In this document: piece by piece, positions 20,518 through 29,082 of the stretch | Layout of the letters: each line of letters begins with the position of its first letter | Position numbering within the stretch: position 1 is the stretch's first letter | From: JBJXFE01 sp046153875 | GTDB lineage: Bacteria; Planctomycetota; Phycisphaerae; Phycisphaerales; UBA1924 | Reading direction: 5' to 3' | Assembly (NCBI GenBank): GCA_046153875.1 | Contig: JBJXFE010000023.1 | Coordinates: forward strand, 85,811-149,810 | DNA: 64,000 nucleotides | Position numbers and translations under genes: made by a program | The notes under the pieces: model-generated | Databases searched by the model: none | What the model was told of the DNA's origin: nothing | What the model saw: only the letters and a program-made list of their open reading frames with translations

Positions 20518-23500
20518 ATGAGTGGATCGCAACCCCAACCCGCCGCACCGCCCTCGCCGGCTGCGCCGACCTCCGGCGCCGACGAGAAGAACCGGTACAA
20601 GGCGACGCTGAACCTTCCGAAGTCCGCGTTCGCCATGAAGGCCAACCTCGTGCAGAACGAGGCGGGCAGTCTCAAGCGATGGTCGGCCATGAACCTGTAC
20701 GCCCGCGTGAGGAGTGCCCGCGCGGGCGGCCCGCGCTTCGTCTTCCACGACGGCCCTCCGTACGCCAACGGCTCGATCCACCTGGGGCACCTGCTCAACA
20801 AGGTGCTCAAGGACTTCGTCGTCCGCACGCGCTCGATGCTGGGGTTCGACTGCCCGTATGTGCCGGGGTGGGACTGCCACGGCCTGCCCATCGAGCACAA
20901 GGTCGTGACCGAGCTCGTCGAGAAGGGCAAGTACGAGAAGCTCAAGACGCTGACCGAGGACCAGCGACGGACGGCGATCCGGCGCGAGTGCCAGGCCGAC
21001 GCGGAGAAGTTCATCAAGCTGCAGGCTGCACAGATGGTCCGGCTACTGACGCTCGCGGACTACGCACGTCCGTACAAGACCATGAGCCCGGAGTACGAGG
21101 GCGCGACGCTGGAAGTGCTGGCAGACCTGCTGGAGCAGGGGCTGGTTTACCGCGCGCTCAAGCCCGTGCATTGGTCGATCGCCAACGAGACCGCCCTGGC
21201 CGAGGCAGAGCTGGAGTACTACGACCGCGAGGACGTGTCGGTGTACGTGGACTTCGAGGCCGAGGACGCCGGAGCGGTGTACGACGCGTTTGGACTGCAA
21301 GAGAACGCGGAGGTTGCGGAGGGCGCGGACGTCGCGGAGGAGGAAGCGGGAGTGGAAGCGGATCCGGACGCCGAGGCTGAGGAGTCCTCGACGAAGCCTC
21401 GGGTCCGTGAGCACGGTGGGCGCCCGAGCCAATCGCCCTGCTTCATGATCTGGACCACGACGCCGTGGACCTTGCCGGCGAACCTGGCCATCGCGGTGAA
21501 CCCGAAGTTCACGTACGCACTCGTGCGTGTGGACGGCAACGTGACCGTGATGGCCGCGGACGCGGTCGAGCGCGTCACCAAGGCGGCCAAGGCCGAGCAC
21601 GTCGAGGTGCTGGCGACGACCACGAGCGATCGGCTCATCGGCCTGCGCTACCGGCATCCGTTCGTGGACGGCGGAACGAACCGGCCACCCAAGGTCTTTT
21701 CGCTCGTCGCCGCGGACTATGTCACGCTCGAGGACGGCACAGGGCTCGTTCACACCGCACCCGGGCACGGCACCGAGGACTACCAGACCGGCTTGCGCGA
21801 GGGCCTGCCGACCTACTGCCCCGTGCTCGGCAATGGCACGTACGACGCGACCGTCCCCGAGTGGCTCCGCGGCATGGACATCTGGAAGGCCAACGGGCTG
21901 ATCGTCCAGCACCTGCGCGAGAGCGGGCACTTGTTCTACGACCACAGGTTCACGCACAGCTACCCGCACGACTGGCGCGGAAAGACGCCGGTGATCTTCC
22001 GCAGCACGGAACAGTGGTTCGTGTCCGTGGACAGAACGACAGCTCGCGACAAGCGCTCCGTGCGGCAACTCGCCGTGGCGGCCGCGGATTGCGCGGTGAA
22101 GTTCGTCCCCGAATGGGGCCGCAACCGCATGCGCGGGATGCTCGAGTCGCGCCCCGACTGGTGCATCAGCCGCCAGCGCTCGTGGGGCCTGCCGATCCCG
22201 GCGTTCTTCTGGCGCGACGACAGGGGCACGGAGCACGCGCTGATGACGCCCGCGGTGGTGCGCGCCGTGGCGCAGGGCGTGCGCGAGAAGGGGTCGGACT
22301 ACTGGTTCAGCGCGTCGGCCGTGGACGTGCTCAAGGAGTACGACCTTGCCAGTGATACGCATCCCGACGCGGAGGCGTACCGCGACGCGAACCCCTCGCT
22401 GGCACTCGGGGCTCTGAAGTTCGACGCGCTCACGAAGGGCCCCGACATCCTCGACGTCTGGTTCGAGTCCGGCTCATCCTGGAACGCCGTGATGCGCGAG
22501 CGGTCGCGCTCGCCGGAGCATCCTGCGGGGCGCGACTTCCCGTGCGACCTGTACCTCGAAGGCTCCGACCAGCACCGGGGCTGGTTCCAGTCGTCCATGC
22601 TCACGTCGCTCGGCGCGACGGGCAAGCCCCCATACCGCGCGCTGCTCACGCACGGGTTCATGGTGGACAAGGACGGCAAGAAGATGTCCAAGAGCATCGG
22701 CAACACGATCGAGGTCGAGGACCTGCTCAAGGAGCACGGCGCGGACGTGTGCCGCTGGTGGGTCGCGTCGCTCTCGTACGACAACGACATCAAGGTGGAC
22801 AAGTCGTACTTCGCGGTCGCGGGCGAGAGCTACCGCAAGGTCCGCAACACCCTGCGGTTCATGCTGAGCAACCTGGACGACTACGGAAGAGACCCAGAGA
22901 CGGAGAGACGAAGAGACGGTGTTGGCGGCACGACGCTTGACGCGTGGGTACTCGCGGAGTTTGACCGCGTGCGTGCGGGCGTCGTCGCGGCGTACGAGGC
23001 CTACGACTTCCAGGCCGCGTACAAGCTGATCTACGACTTCTGCAACGACACGCTCAGCGCGACGTACCTGGCCGCGATCAAGGACCGGATGTACTGCGAC
23101 CGGCCCGACTCCCCGCGCCGCCGCGGCACTCAGGCCACCCTGTGGACCATGACCGACGGGCTCTGCCGGCTCCTCGCGCCGGTGCTGTGCCACACGGCGG
23201 ACGAGGCGTTCCGCGCGCTGCACCGCTGCGCGCCTGACGACGCGGACCGGTGCGTTCACATCGACACGATCAACACGGCGACAGGCGTGATCGCCGACGA
23301 GGGCTGGACCGAGGTCTTCGCGGCGCGCGAGCGGGCTCAGGCGGCGATGGAACGTGCCAAGTCGCCGCCGGCCGCGGGTGGCTTGGGCGTCGACAACCCG
23401 CTGGATATGGGCGTGACCCTGCCGGATCCGAAGGGCACGCTCGCGCGCTTCGACCCCGCGGACCTGGCGGACCTGCTCGGCGTGAGCCGCGTCACGTTGG

Positions 23501-23646
23501 ACCGCCCGGCCGCCGAGCCGCGGGTGATCGACCTGCGCGCCGAGCCGCGCTGCGAACGGTCCTGGCGGCGCGACGGCACGGTGAAGGTTCGTTCCGACGG
23601 CGGGATGCTCAGCGACCGCGACGCCGAGGTCGTCGGGGTCCGGTAG
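20518..23646 (+). CDS. ileS: Isoleucine--tRNA ligase
   Basis: A 1042-residue class I aminoacyl-tRNA synthetase that charges tRNA-Ile. The HIGH-type motif is PYANGSIHLGHLLNK, the isoleucine-type editing domain carries CFMIWTTTPWTLPANLA, the family motif VFRSTEQWFVS is present, and the KMSKS loop is DGKKMSKSIGNT. The start at 20518 follows GGAG with a nine-base gap. Three features are unusual. An acidic, Ala/Glu-rich insertion lies at about 21268-21430 before the editing-domain motif. A short low-complexity insertion (22884-22927) adds RDPETERRRDG in frame. No C-terminal zinc-finger cysteines are present. The domain order suggests a functional enzyme. Confidence 0.97.
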   Translation: MSGSQPQPAAPPSPAAPTSGADEKNRYKATLNLPKSAFAMKANLVQNEAGSLKRWSAMNLYARVRSARAGGPRFVFHDGPPYANGSIHLGHLLNKVLKDFVVRTRSMLGFDCPYVPGWDCHGLPIEHKVVTELVEKGKYEKLKTLTEDQRRTAIRRECQADAEKFIKLQAAQMVRLLTLADYARPYKTMSPEYEGATLEVLADLLEQGLVYRALKPVHWSIANETALAEAELEYYDREDVSVYVDFEAEDAGAVYDAFGLQENAEVAEGADVAEEEAGVEADPDAEAEESSTKPRVREHGGRPSQSPCFMIWTTTPWTLPANLAIAVNPKFTYALVRVDGNVTVMAADAVERVTKAAKAEHVEVLATTTSDRLIGLRYRHPFVDGGTNRPPKVFSLVAADYVTLEDGTGLVHTAPGHGTEDYQTGLREGLPTYCPVLGNGTYDATVPEWLRGMDIWKANGLIVQHLRESGHLFYDHRFTHSYPHDWRGKTPVIFRSTEQWFVSVDRTTARDKRSVRQLAVAAADCAVKFVPEWGRNRMRGMLESRPDWCISRQRSWGLPIPAFFWRDDRGTEHALMTPAVVRAVAQGVREKGSDYWFSASAVDVLKEYDLASDTHPDAEAYRDANPSLALGALKFDALTKGPDILDVWFESGSSWNAVMRERSRSPEHPAGRDFPCDLYLEGSDQHRGWFQSSMLTSLGATGKPPYRALLTHGFMVDKDGKKMSKSIGNTIEVEDLLKEHGADVCRWWVASLSYDNDIKVDKSYFAVAGESYRKVRNTLRFMLSNLDDYGRDPETERRRDGVGGTTLDAWVLAEFDRVRAGVVAAYEAYDFQAAYKLIYDFCNDTLSATYLAAIKDRMYCDRPDSPRRRGTQATLWTMTDGLCRLLAPVLCHTADEAFRALHRCAPDDADRCVHIDTINTATGVIADEGWTEVFAARERAQAAMERAKSPPAAGGLGVDNPLDMGVTLPDPKGTLARFDPADLADLLGVSRVTLDRPAAEPRVIDLRAEPRCERSWRRDGTVKVRSDGGMLSDRDAEVVGVR
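22884..22927 (+). repeat. Low-complexity AGAGACGN insertion inside ileS
   Basis: A purine-rich run built on GAGACGGAGAGACGAAGAGACGG-like units sits in frame at a site that is normally a short loop after NLDDY. It looks like a small simple-repeat insertion tolerated by the protein. Confidence 0.55.
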
Positions 23647-23854
23647 CCGCGCACCCGCGACGGACCCGCGGGCCCGCATATCCGGCACAATCCCACTTTC
23701 CCGATCCGCGGGAGGCCGGAATCGCGCGCCGCGGGCGCTCCCGGCGTCGCCCTGGGGCAACATTGCGGCGTCGGGCGGCAGGCGGAGGTTGATCCGCGGC
23801 AACAACGGTGCCGCGGGTGAACGTTCGCGCCGCGCCCGTCGATGGACTTGCCGA

Positions 23855-24760
23855 ATGACCCCACCGGACGACGCCCGCAAGCACAGACGACGCCCGCCGC
23901 CTTCGGCGGCCGCCGCCCCGTCGTGGGCGTCCGGCGACCACCCGGACGCGGTGGACGGGCCGTTCGTCATCGAGCGGCTGACGGCGCTGACGCACGACCT
24001 GGGAAACCTCCTGGACGGATCGATGCGGTGCCTGGGCCTGGCGCGCCGGGCGCTGACGCGACGCGTCGGCAGTATCGAGGGCGCGGACGCGGACGAGTCG
24101 CTCCGCCAACTCGACACGGTCTATGGAGCGCTGGAGCGGATGGCCGACCTGGTGCAGGCGGCGATGCGCGGGTCGGCGTCGGTCGTGTCGTCCGCGACAC
24201 TCTCGCCGCGGCGGCCCATCTCGCTGCACGAGGCCGTGCTGCACGCGGCCCGCGTCATCGCGCCCGAGGCGGTGGAGCTGCGGACGAAGCTCGACGTGAC
24301 GTTCGCGGACGAACTCGAGCCGCTGCCGGCCGGGGCGCTCTACACCGTGATCCTCAACGGCCTGCGTAACGCGCTGGAATCGATCGCGCGCGTCCCCGAG
24401 GGGATGCGGCGCGACGGCGGGCGGATCGAGGTGCGCGCCTGGATGCGGGTCTCGCCCGCCGCGACGCCGACACCCCAGCGGTTCGTGGTGATCGAAGTGC
24501 TCGACGACGGGGTGGGCGTGCGCGGCGTGGGCGGGGGCGCGAAGGCGTTTGAAATCGGCGTCTCCACCAAGCCCGGCGGGCTGGGCGTCGGGCTGGCGCT
24601 GGCACGCGAGGTCGTGCGCGAGCTGGCCGGAACGATCGAGCTGCGCCCGCGCCCTGACATCGCCGACGCGGTGCGCCCCGGCGCCCTGCTGCGCATCACC
24701 TACCCGTGGCCCAAACCGGGGCGGACCGGGACGATCGGCGGCAAGGGAGCCGCGGCATGA
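23855..24760 (+). CDS. Sensor histidine kinase (NtrB-like, soluble)
   Basis: A 301-residue kinase without membrane helices. The phosphoacceptor region is LTALTHDLGNLLDGSMRCL, where His is followed by D-L-x-N. The ATPase domain shows the N-box LNGLRNALESIA, a G1 box (VLDDGVGVRG) and a G2 box (GGLGVGLALAREVV). No sensor domain is visible before the kinase core, so its signal must come from a partner protein. The stop overlaps the ATG of the response regulator by four bases (ATGA). I chose ATG 23855 because the longer open frame upstream has no conserved sequence. Confidence 0.88.
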   Translation: MTPPDDARKHRRRPPPSAAAAPSWASGDHPDAVDGPFVIERLTALTHDLGNLLDGSMRCLGLARRALTRRVGSIEGADADESLRQLDTVYGALERMADLVQAAMRGSASVVSSATLSPRRPISLHEAVLHAARVIAPEAVELRTKLDVTFADELEPLPAGALYTVILNGLRNALESIARVPEGMRRDGGRIEVRAWMRVSPAATPTPQRFVVIEVLDDGVGVRGVGGGAKAFEIGVSTKPGGLGVGLALAREVVRELAGTIELRPRPDIADAVRPGALLRITYPWPKPGRTGTIGGKGAAA

Positions 24761-26220
24761 GCGAGCCCCGGACGCGCGTGCTCGTGGTGGACGACGACCC
24801 GATCGTGGCGGGATCGCTGGCGGAGTTCCTGCGGGCCGAGGGGTACTCCCCCGCGGAAGCCTCGGACGCCGATGCCGCCCTGCGGGCCCTGGCCGATGCT
24901 GAACACGCCCCGCCCGGCGGCGACGGACCGAGGCCTTTCGACCTCGTGATCGCGGACGTGTCGCTGCCCGGGATGGACGGGCTCGAGCTCTTGCAGAAAG
25001 TGACCCGCGGGTTCCCGGGGACCGCGGTGCTGATGCTGACAGCCTACGGCACGATCGAGTCGGCGGTGAAGGCGCTGAAACTCGGCGCGTCGGACTACCT
25101 GACCAAGCCGGTCGTGGACGCCGAGCTGCGGCTCGCGGTGGAACGGGCCCTGAAGCACCGGGCGCTCCTCGCGGAGAACCAGGTGCTGCGGCGGCGCTTG
25201 GACGCGCACTCGGCCCTCGCGGGCATCGTCGGGTCCGACGCGCGGATGCTCAAGGTGTTCGAGCTGATCGACGCGGTCGCCCCCAGCCGCACGACGGTGT
25301 TGATGACGGGCGAATCGGGCGTCGGGAAGTCGCTGGTGGCCCGCGCGATCCACGAGAGCAGCCCGCGCAAATCCCGGCCGTTCGTCGAGCTCTCGTGCGG
25401 GTCGATCCCCGAGACGCTGCTGGAATCGGAGCTTTTCGGGCACGTCAAGGGCGCGTTCACCGGGGCCCATGCGGACAAGATCGGGCGCTTCCTCGCGGCC
25501 GACGGCGGGACGATTTTCCTCGACGAGATCAACGCGGCGTCGCCGGCGATGCAGCTCAAGCTGCTGCGCGTCCTGCAGGAACGCAAGTTCGAGCCCGTGG
25601 GCTCGTCGCAGACCGTCGAGGCCGACGTACGGGTCGTGCTGGCGACCAACCAGCCGCTCGAAGGGCTCGTGGCCGCGGGGTTGTTCCGCCAGGACCTGTA
25701 CTACCGCATCACCGTGGTGACGGTCGAGCTCCCGCCGCTGCGCGACCGCCCGGTGGACATCCGCCCGCTCGCCGAGCACTTCCTCGCGCACTTCGCGCGG
25801 GAGCTGGGCCGCCAGCTCGCGGGCTTCTCCCCGGCCGCACTCGGCGCCATGACCGCCTACCGCTTTCCCGGCAATGTCCGCGAGCTGCGCAACGTGGTGG
25901 AACGTGCGGCCGTGCTGGCCCGCAACCCCACGATCGGCATTGAGGACCTGCCGGCGCACCTCGCCGACGGGCGCGTTCCCGGCCTCACGCTCGTCGGCAC
26001 ACCCGGGCACGAACCGGCGACAGACGACGCCGGCTGGACGCCGACGCCGCTCGAAGAAGCCCTGCGCGACCCCGAGCGTCGCATCATCCTCCGCGCCCTC
26101 AAGGCCAACGGCTGGAACCGCCAGAAGACGGCCGAGCAGCTCTCGATCAACCGCACGACGCTCTACAAGAAGATGAAGTCGCTGGGGATCGAGGGTGGCC
26201 CGGAACGGCTTGCCGGGTGA
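24757..26220 (+). CDS. Sigma-54-dependent response regulator (NtrC family)
   Basis: A 487-residue activator of sigma-54 RNA polymerase. Order of domains: receiver with VLVVDDDP and phospho-Asp in LVIADVSLPGMDG; AAA+ domain with Walker A GESGVGKS, the sigma-54 contact loop GAFTGA, and Walker B GTIFLDEI; and a Fis-type helix-turn-helix at the C-terminus (ANGWNRQKTAEQLSINRTTLYKKMK). It is coupled translationally to the preceding histidine kinase, which should phosphorylate it. The regulated genes are not identifiable from this window. Confidence 0.95.
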   Translation: MSEPRTRVLVVDDDPIVAGSLAEFLRAEGYSPAEASDADAALRALADAEHAPPGGDGPRPFDLVIADVSLPGMDGLELLQKVTRGFPGTAVLMLTAYGTIESAVKALKLGASDYLTKPVVDAELRLAVERALKHRALLAENQVLRRRLDAHSALAGIVGSDARMLKVFELIDAVAPSRTTVLMTGESGVGKSLVARAIHESSPRKSRPFVELSCGSIPETLLESELFGHVKGAFTGAHADKIGRFLAADGGTIFLDEINAASPAMQLKLLRVLQERKFEPVGSSQTVEADVRVVLATNQPLEGLVAAGLFRQDLYYRITVVTVELPPLRDRPVDIRPLAEHFLAHFARELGRQLAGFSPAALGAMTAYRFPGNVRELRNVVERAAVLARNPTIGIEDLPAHLADGRVPGLTLVGTPGHEPATDDAGWTPTPLEEALRDPERRIILRALKANGWNRQKTAEQLSINRTTLYKKMKSLGIEGGPERLAG

Positions 26221-26250
26221 CGCGGTGCGATCGACGAACAGAAAAAAAAT

Positions 26251-26334
26251 GGGCGCGGGTGGATTCGAACCACCGTAGGCAGTTAAGCCACCAGATTTAC
26301 AGTCTGGCCCGTTTGGCCACTCCGGCACACGCCC
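26251..26334 (-). tRNA. tRNA-Tyr (GTA)
   Basis: An 84-nt class II tRNA on the minus strand. It has a perfect acceptor stem (GGGCGTG/.ACCCGCGCCC end), anticodon loop CTGTAAA with anticodon GTA, a long variable arm (GGCTTAACTGCC), and the T-arm GGTTCGAATCC. CCA is not encoded. Confidence 0.95.
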
Positions 26335-26409
26335 GTCAACCCCGACGAGGGGGGGCCGAAATGTAGCGCCCCGGTCATCCCCCGACAATGCCCGCGAGGA
26401 TTGTGAAGA

Positions 26410-26480
26410 GCCGCCTCGGGGACTTGAACCCCGGACCTGCGGTTTACAAAACCGCTGCTCTACCGCTGAGCTAAGGCGGC
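26410..26480 (-). tRNA. tRNA-Thr (TGT)
   Basis: A 71-nt tRNA on the minus strand with acceptor stem GCCGCCT/AGGCGGC, D-arm GCTCAGCGGTAGAGC, anticodon loop TTTGTAA (anticodon TGT, reading ACA codons), and T-arm CGGGGTTCAAGTCCCCG. CCA is not encoded. It lies 75 bases upstream of tRNA-Tyr on the same strand, so the two are probably one transcript. Confidence 0.95.
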
Positions 26481-26636
26481 CTCGCCCTGAGGATAGGGGC
26501 CGATGCGGGCGCGAACCATGCGCATCGTCGGCACGAGTGCGTCCGGACCGTCGGGCAGACGTCGGCGCGTCGGTCGATGCCATCGCGTGGTATCCTCCCG
26601 CCTTCTCGGGCAGATCGTCAGGAGGCGCGGGCGCGC

Positions 26637-28103
26637 ATGGGGTCGATCGCGATCGTCGGCGGCGGGTTCAGCGGTTCGATGGTCGCGGCCCACCTGCTGC
26701 GCTCCGCGACCGCCTGTCGCGTCACCCTCATCGAGCGGCTCGGACCCTTCGGCGGGGGCGTGGCCTACGGCACGCGCTGCGCTTCCCACGTGCTGAATGT
26801 CCCCGCGGGACGGATGAGCGCCCTGGAGGGCGACCCCGACCACTTCCTCCGCTGGCTGCGCCAGCGCGACGCGACGGTGAAGGGGGGGGCGTTCGTCCCC
26901 CGCCCGGTGTACGGCGAGTATGTGCGCCACGTGCTGGCCGAGGCCGAGAAGGCCGCGCCGCCCGGCACCGCGCTAGAGCGCATCCCAGGGGAAGCGGTCG
27001 GCATCGAGCGGGCGGCGCCAACCGGCGCAGGCCGCGAGGACGGCGGGCTGCGCGTCGTCCTGGCCAACGGGCGCGCCACCCCGGCTGATGCCGTCGTCCT
27101 GGCGATCGGGAACTTCCCACCCGCGGACCCTGACGTGCCGTCGCACGGCCTGTTCAGCGATCCACGGTACGCCCGCGATCCCTGGGCCCACGATGCGCTG
27201 GATGTCGATCCCGAGGCGCCGGTGCTCTTGATCGGGACCGGGCTGACCATGCTCGACATCGCGCTGGCGCTGCGCGACCGCGGGCACCGCGGCGGCATCC
27301 ACGCGATCTCGCGCCGGGGGTTGCTCCCGCAACCCCACCGGCCCTCGGCCGCGGCCCCGCGCCACCACGATCGACCCGCGTCGCTCGGCCGCTGGGACCG
27401 CACGGCCCTCGGGCTGCTCCGGGGCCTGCGCCGCGAGGTCGCGCGGGCGGCCGCACATCGCGTGGACTGGCGCGAGGTCGTCACGTCCATCCGGGCGCAA
27501 ACACCGGCGCTGTGGGGCTCGCTCGCGGCGGCGGAACGGCGCCGGTTCCTCGAGCACCTCCGCCCGTTCTGGGAGACGCACCGCCACAGGGCCGCGCCGC
27601 AGACCTGGCAGGGCGTCGAGGCGATGCTGAACTCCGGGCAACTCCGCATCACCGCGGCACGGCTCGAGGCGTTCAACCCCGACGCGAAGGGCGTGGGCGT
27701 GGAGTTTCGGCCCCGCGGCGGGGCCCGGACGGATCGGGCGCGCGTGTCCCGCGTGATCAACTGCACCGGGCCGGACACGAATCTCGCGCGGGTCCGCGAG
27801 GCGCTGGTCGTGTCGCTGCGGAACGCGGGCCTCATCCGACCCGATCCGCTGGGCCTCGGGCTGGACACCGACGAGGATGGGCGGGTGTTGGATTCCCACG
27901 GTCGCGCCGGCACGAGATTGTTCCTCGTCGGCCCCCTGCGCAAAGGGCGGCTGTGGGAGAACACCGCGGTGCCGGAGTTGCGTGTTGAGGCCGAGAGGCT
28001 CGCCGGGACGCTCGTCGGCACGTTGGCCTCAGACGCCGCGCGCCCGGCAAGTCCGGGGCGTGCGGGCGGAGCTCAGGGCCGACCCAGCGCGGCGCGCGGC
28101 TGA
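26637..28103 (+). CDS. FAD/NAD(P)-binding protein (NAD_binding_9 type)
   Basis: A 488-residue flavoprotein-like enzyme. The N-terminus is a Rossmann dinucleotide fold (IAIVGGGFSGSMVAAHLLR) followed by FGGGVAYGTRCASHVLNVPAGRMSAL, the hallmark of the large 'FAD-NAD(P)-binding' family. A second nucleotide-binding stretch (VLLIGTGLTMLDIALALRDRGH) and the closing RVINCTGPDTNLARVREAL and TRLFLVGPLRKGRLWENTAVPELR complete the family pattern. The start at 26637 follows AGGAGG by 11 bases. Substrate and partner are unknown; the family is often associated with siderophore or ornithine-monooxygenase-like proteins, but there is no local context for that. Confidence 0.85.
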   Translation: MGSIAIVGGGFSGSMVAAHLLRSATACRVTLIERLGPFGGGVAYGTRCASHVLNVPAGRMSALEGDPDHFLRWLRQRDATVKGGAFVPRPVYGEYVRHVLAEAEKAAPPGTALERIPGEAVGIERAAPTGAGREDGGLRVVLANGRATPADAVVLAIGNFPPADPDVPSHGLFSDPRYARDPWAHDALDVDPEAPVLLIGTGLTMLDIALALRDRGHRGGIHAISRRGLLPQPHRPSAAAPRHHDRPASLGRWDRTALGLLRGLRREVARAAAHRVDWREVVTSIRAQTPALWGSLAAAERRRFLEHLRPFWETHRHRAAPQTWQGVEAMLNSGQLRITAARLEAFNPDAKGVGVEFRPRGGARTDRARVSRVINCTGPDTNLARVREALVVSLRNAGLIRPDPLGLGLDTDEDGRVLDSHGRAGTRLFLVGPLRKGRLWENTAVPELRVEAERLAGTLVGTLASDAARPASPGRAGGAQGRPSAARG

Positions 28104-28189
28104 GTCGCCGGAGGAACTCACCGCGAACCGCCGCGCTCTAACCAAATGCGAACGGAATGCCCTTTCCATGATCGCAGCGCTCCGCTAGG

Positions 28190-29065
28190 ATGGAACGTAT
28201 CGGGAGTCCCCGGCGCTCCGCCTGGGCCTTGAACCTGGGGATCGCACTCGTGCGCGAGAGATTCGTGGACGGGGATTGTCGGACCGGCGGGCGGCAGCCG
28301 TCGCGCTGCCGACGTCTCGGATTCACCCTGCTCGAACTCCTGGTCTCGATCGCGATCGTGGGGCTGCTGCTCGCGATCCTCGCCCCGGCGATCGGCGCGA
28401 CGATGAAATCGGCGCGGTCGTTCCGGTGCCAGACCTCGCTGCGGAGCATCGCGTTCGATTTCTCGGTCTTCGCCGACGACGACATGCACGGCGATCGTGG
28501 CAACGACCCGACGGAGGTCGGACCCGGCAGTTTTCGCCTCGAGACGTTCATCGAGAGCCAGTACGGGGTGGACGAGTTCTGGGCCTGGGGCACGGCCCCA
28601 TCCCATGCCCTGCCCGACGCCGCGAAGAACGATCCGATGCGATGCCCAGAAGTGCGCGGGCCGGTGACGGTGCTGAACGGTCTGACGTGCGGCATGGGCG
28701 CGATCACACCACCCCGTCACATCTCCTACGGCTTCAACATGCGCCTGCATTTCGCGCAGGTAGTGGACGCCGGGGGGCAGCCAATCGGCGTGGACGCCAA
28801 GCTCTCGTCGAAGATTCTCGACGAGGAGTTGGTGCCGCTGGCGTGGGACGTGGACGGGGAGCGTGCGGGAGCGCTCGGCTCGAACCCGCTGTTCTCGGCG
28901 CCGATGCTCGAGAGCACCGCGGTCTATTCGAATGACCGGTACTGGTACCCGGCGCCGCGCCACCAGGGCCGCGTGAACGTGGTCTTCACCGACGGCTCGG
29001 TGCGGTCGACCCCGCGCCCCCTGGACGAGAATGGGTGGCGCTGGTCCTACCAGCCGGTGCGGTGA
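28190..29065 (+). CDS. Prepilin-type N-terminal cleavage/methylation protein (H-X9-DG)
   Basis: A 291-residue pseudopilin-like protein. The signal LG|FTLLELLVSIAIVGLLLAILAPAIGA has the Glu at +5 and the hydrophobic helix. The C-terminal end carries RHQGRVNVVFTDGSV, the H-x9-D-G motif typical of planctomycete DUF1559 proteins. The leader before the cleavage site is long (about 43 residues), so the true start may be a later GTG (28250); I kept ATG 28190. It precedes the second histidine kinase by 17 bases, so the three genes probably form one operon. Confidence 0.82.
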   Translation: MERIGSPRRSAWALNLGIALVRERFVDGDCRTGGRQPSRCRRLGFTLLELLVSIAIVGLLLAILAPAIGATMKSARSFRCQTSLRSIAFDFSVFADDDMHGDRGNDPTEVGPGSFRLETFIESQYGVDEFWAWGTAPSHALPDAAKNDPMRCPEVRGPVTVLNGLTCGMGAITPPRHISYGFNMRLHFAQVVDAGGQPIGVDAKLSSKILDEELVPLAWDVDGERAGALGSNPLFSAPMLESTAVYSNDRYWYPAPRHQGRVNVVFTDGSVRSTPRPLDENGWRWSYQPVR

Positions 29066-29082
29066 CGGCCGGCGGCGTGCGG

